DNA of 64,000 nucleotides, from NCBI RefSeq assembly GCF_900102335.1, contig NZ_FNBM01000003.1, positions 417,005 to 481,004 of the forward strand. The letters run 5' to 3'. The notes under the pieces were generated by a model. That model was not told the origin of the DNA. It did no database searches and was given only the letters and a program-made list of their open reading frames with translations. Below are positions 63,384 to 64,000 of this stretch, in pieces (the first letter of the stretch is position 1; each line of letters opens with the position of its first letter). This DNA comes from Phytopseudomonas seleniipraecipitans. Lineage in GTDB: Bacteria > Pseudomonadota > Gammaproteobacteria > Pseudomonadales > Pseudomonadaceae. A program made the translations under genes and the position numbers.

Positions 63384-64000
63384 CGGGCTATCTCCGCTGC
63401 GGGCTGACGCTTGTAGGCGTAGACCATCACACCCAGGCCGGCGAGCACCATCGGCACGCAGAGCACCTGGCCCATGGTCAGCCAGCCCCAGGCCAGGTAA
63501 CCGAGCTGGGCATCCGGCACGCGGACGAACTCGACGATGAAGCGGAAAATCCCGTAGCACACCGCGAACAGACCCGAGACCGCCATGGTCGGCCGCGGTT
63601 TGCGCGAGTAGAACCAGAGGATGGTGAACAGCGCCACGCCTTCCAGGGCGAACTGGTACAGCTGCGAGGGGTGGCGCGGCTCCGGCCCGCCGGTCGGGAA
63701 GACCATGGCCCAGGGCACGTCGGTGACCTTGCCCCACAGTTCAGCATTGATGAAGTTGCCGATACGCCCGGCACCCAGGCCGATCGGCACCAGCGGGGCG
63801 ATGAAATCCATCAGCTCGAAGAAGCTCTTGCCGTTGCGCCGGGCGAACCACAGGGTGGCCAGCATCACGCCGATCAGGCCGCCGTGGAACGACATACCGC
63901 CCTTCCACACTTCGAGAATCAGCAGCGGGTTGGCGATGTACGCCGGCAGGTCATAGAACAGCACGTAACCCAGGCGACCACCGAGAATCACCCCCATCGC
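63380..64000 (-). CDS. lgt: Prolipoprotein diacylglyceryl transferase (5' end outside window)
   Basis: Inner-membrane enzyme that attaches diacylglyceryl to lipobox Cys of prolipoproteins. The C-terminal 206 or so residues are visible. The conserved Lgt motifs SFHGGLIG and [15 protein letters not shown] (with the signature Arg) are present, with several membrane segments. The N terminus lies beyond the right edge. It overlaps thyA, the normal lgt-thyA operon. Confidence 0.95.
   Translation of the reverse strand, partial: AMGVILGGRLGYVLFYDLPAYIANPLLILEVWKGGMSFHGGLIGVMLATLWFARRNGKSFFELMDFIAPLVPIGLGAGRIGNFINAELWGKVTDVPWAMVFPTGGPEPRHPSQLYQFALEGVALFTILWFYSRKPRPTMAVSGLFAVCYGIFRFIVEFVRVPDAQLGYLAWGWLTMGQVLCVPMVLAGLGVMVYAYKRQPAAEIAR

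Noticed and set aside
62589..63737. thyA with a 118-residue N-terminal extension
   Set aside because: The extra part is the lgt coding sequence in another frame, and ThyA normally starts MKQYLDLM.

Overview
This window is GC-rich chromosomal DNA from a gamma-proteobacterium, almost certainly a Pseudomonas (sensu lato). The evidence is gene order: metX-metW-(DUF4426)-rdgB-hemW, rph/yicC-gmk-rpoZ-spoT, exbB-exbD-tonB-oxyR-recG, hupN-rubB-rubA/ubiC-ubiA-phoB-phoR, dsbA-cytochrome c4 and folA-glpQ/thyA-lgt are all blocks known from Pseudomonas genomes. The two edge genes are incomplete: a dynamin-like GTPase on the left and lgt on the right. I see no tRNA, rRNA or CRISPR array.

Left part (1-34.6 kb) is mostly core: methionine synthesis (metX, metW), nucleotide pool cleaning (rdgB), heme trafficking (hemW), RNA processing (rph, yicC), GMP kinase, omega subunit, SpoT, RidA, the TonB energising complex (exbB, exbD, tonB), peroxide sensing (oxyR), recG, an unusual YbaK-HDOD fusion, HupN, rubredoxin and its reductase, ubiquinone synthesis (ubiC, ubiA) and the phosphate two-component pair phoB-phoR behind a good Pho box. 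Then come a CNNM/CorC-type membrane protein, an outer-membrane barrel, two EEP-family nucleases/phosphatases, an M23 peptidase, a diguanylate cyclase, dsbA and cytochrome c4.

Middle part (35-40.6 kb) is a run of small accessory genes: a HAD phosphatase, two DUF1161 paralogues, a lipoprotein metallopeptidase, a small lipoprotein, OsmC, a luciferase-like flavin enzyme and dodecin.

Iron-uptake block (40.6-53.2 kb): two consecutive FecI-FecR-TonB-receptor signalling modules whose receptors carry an N-terminal STN signalling domain, a purine/pyrimidine NCS2 permease, and a third TonB receptor that lacks STN and instead has a strong Fur box. The first receptor gene is locally poorer in GC than its neighbours, a possible sign of exchange.

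Right part (53.4-64 kb): YitT, folA, glpQ, then a compact operon of poorly characterised genes (DUF2868 membrane protein, DUF3482 GTPase, a 90-residue unknown, a cupin), an EamA transporter divergent from a LysR regulator, an unknown 109-residue gene coupled to it, a frameshifted REP-associated tyrosine transposase (RAYT), thyA and lgt. This part holds several REP-type repeats. Four share a GTAG head and a GGTGG/CCACC stem, two of them flank the RAYT, and one repeat cluster has landed between the DUF2868 and DUF3482 genes.
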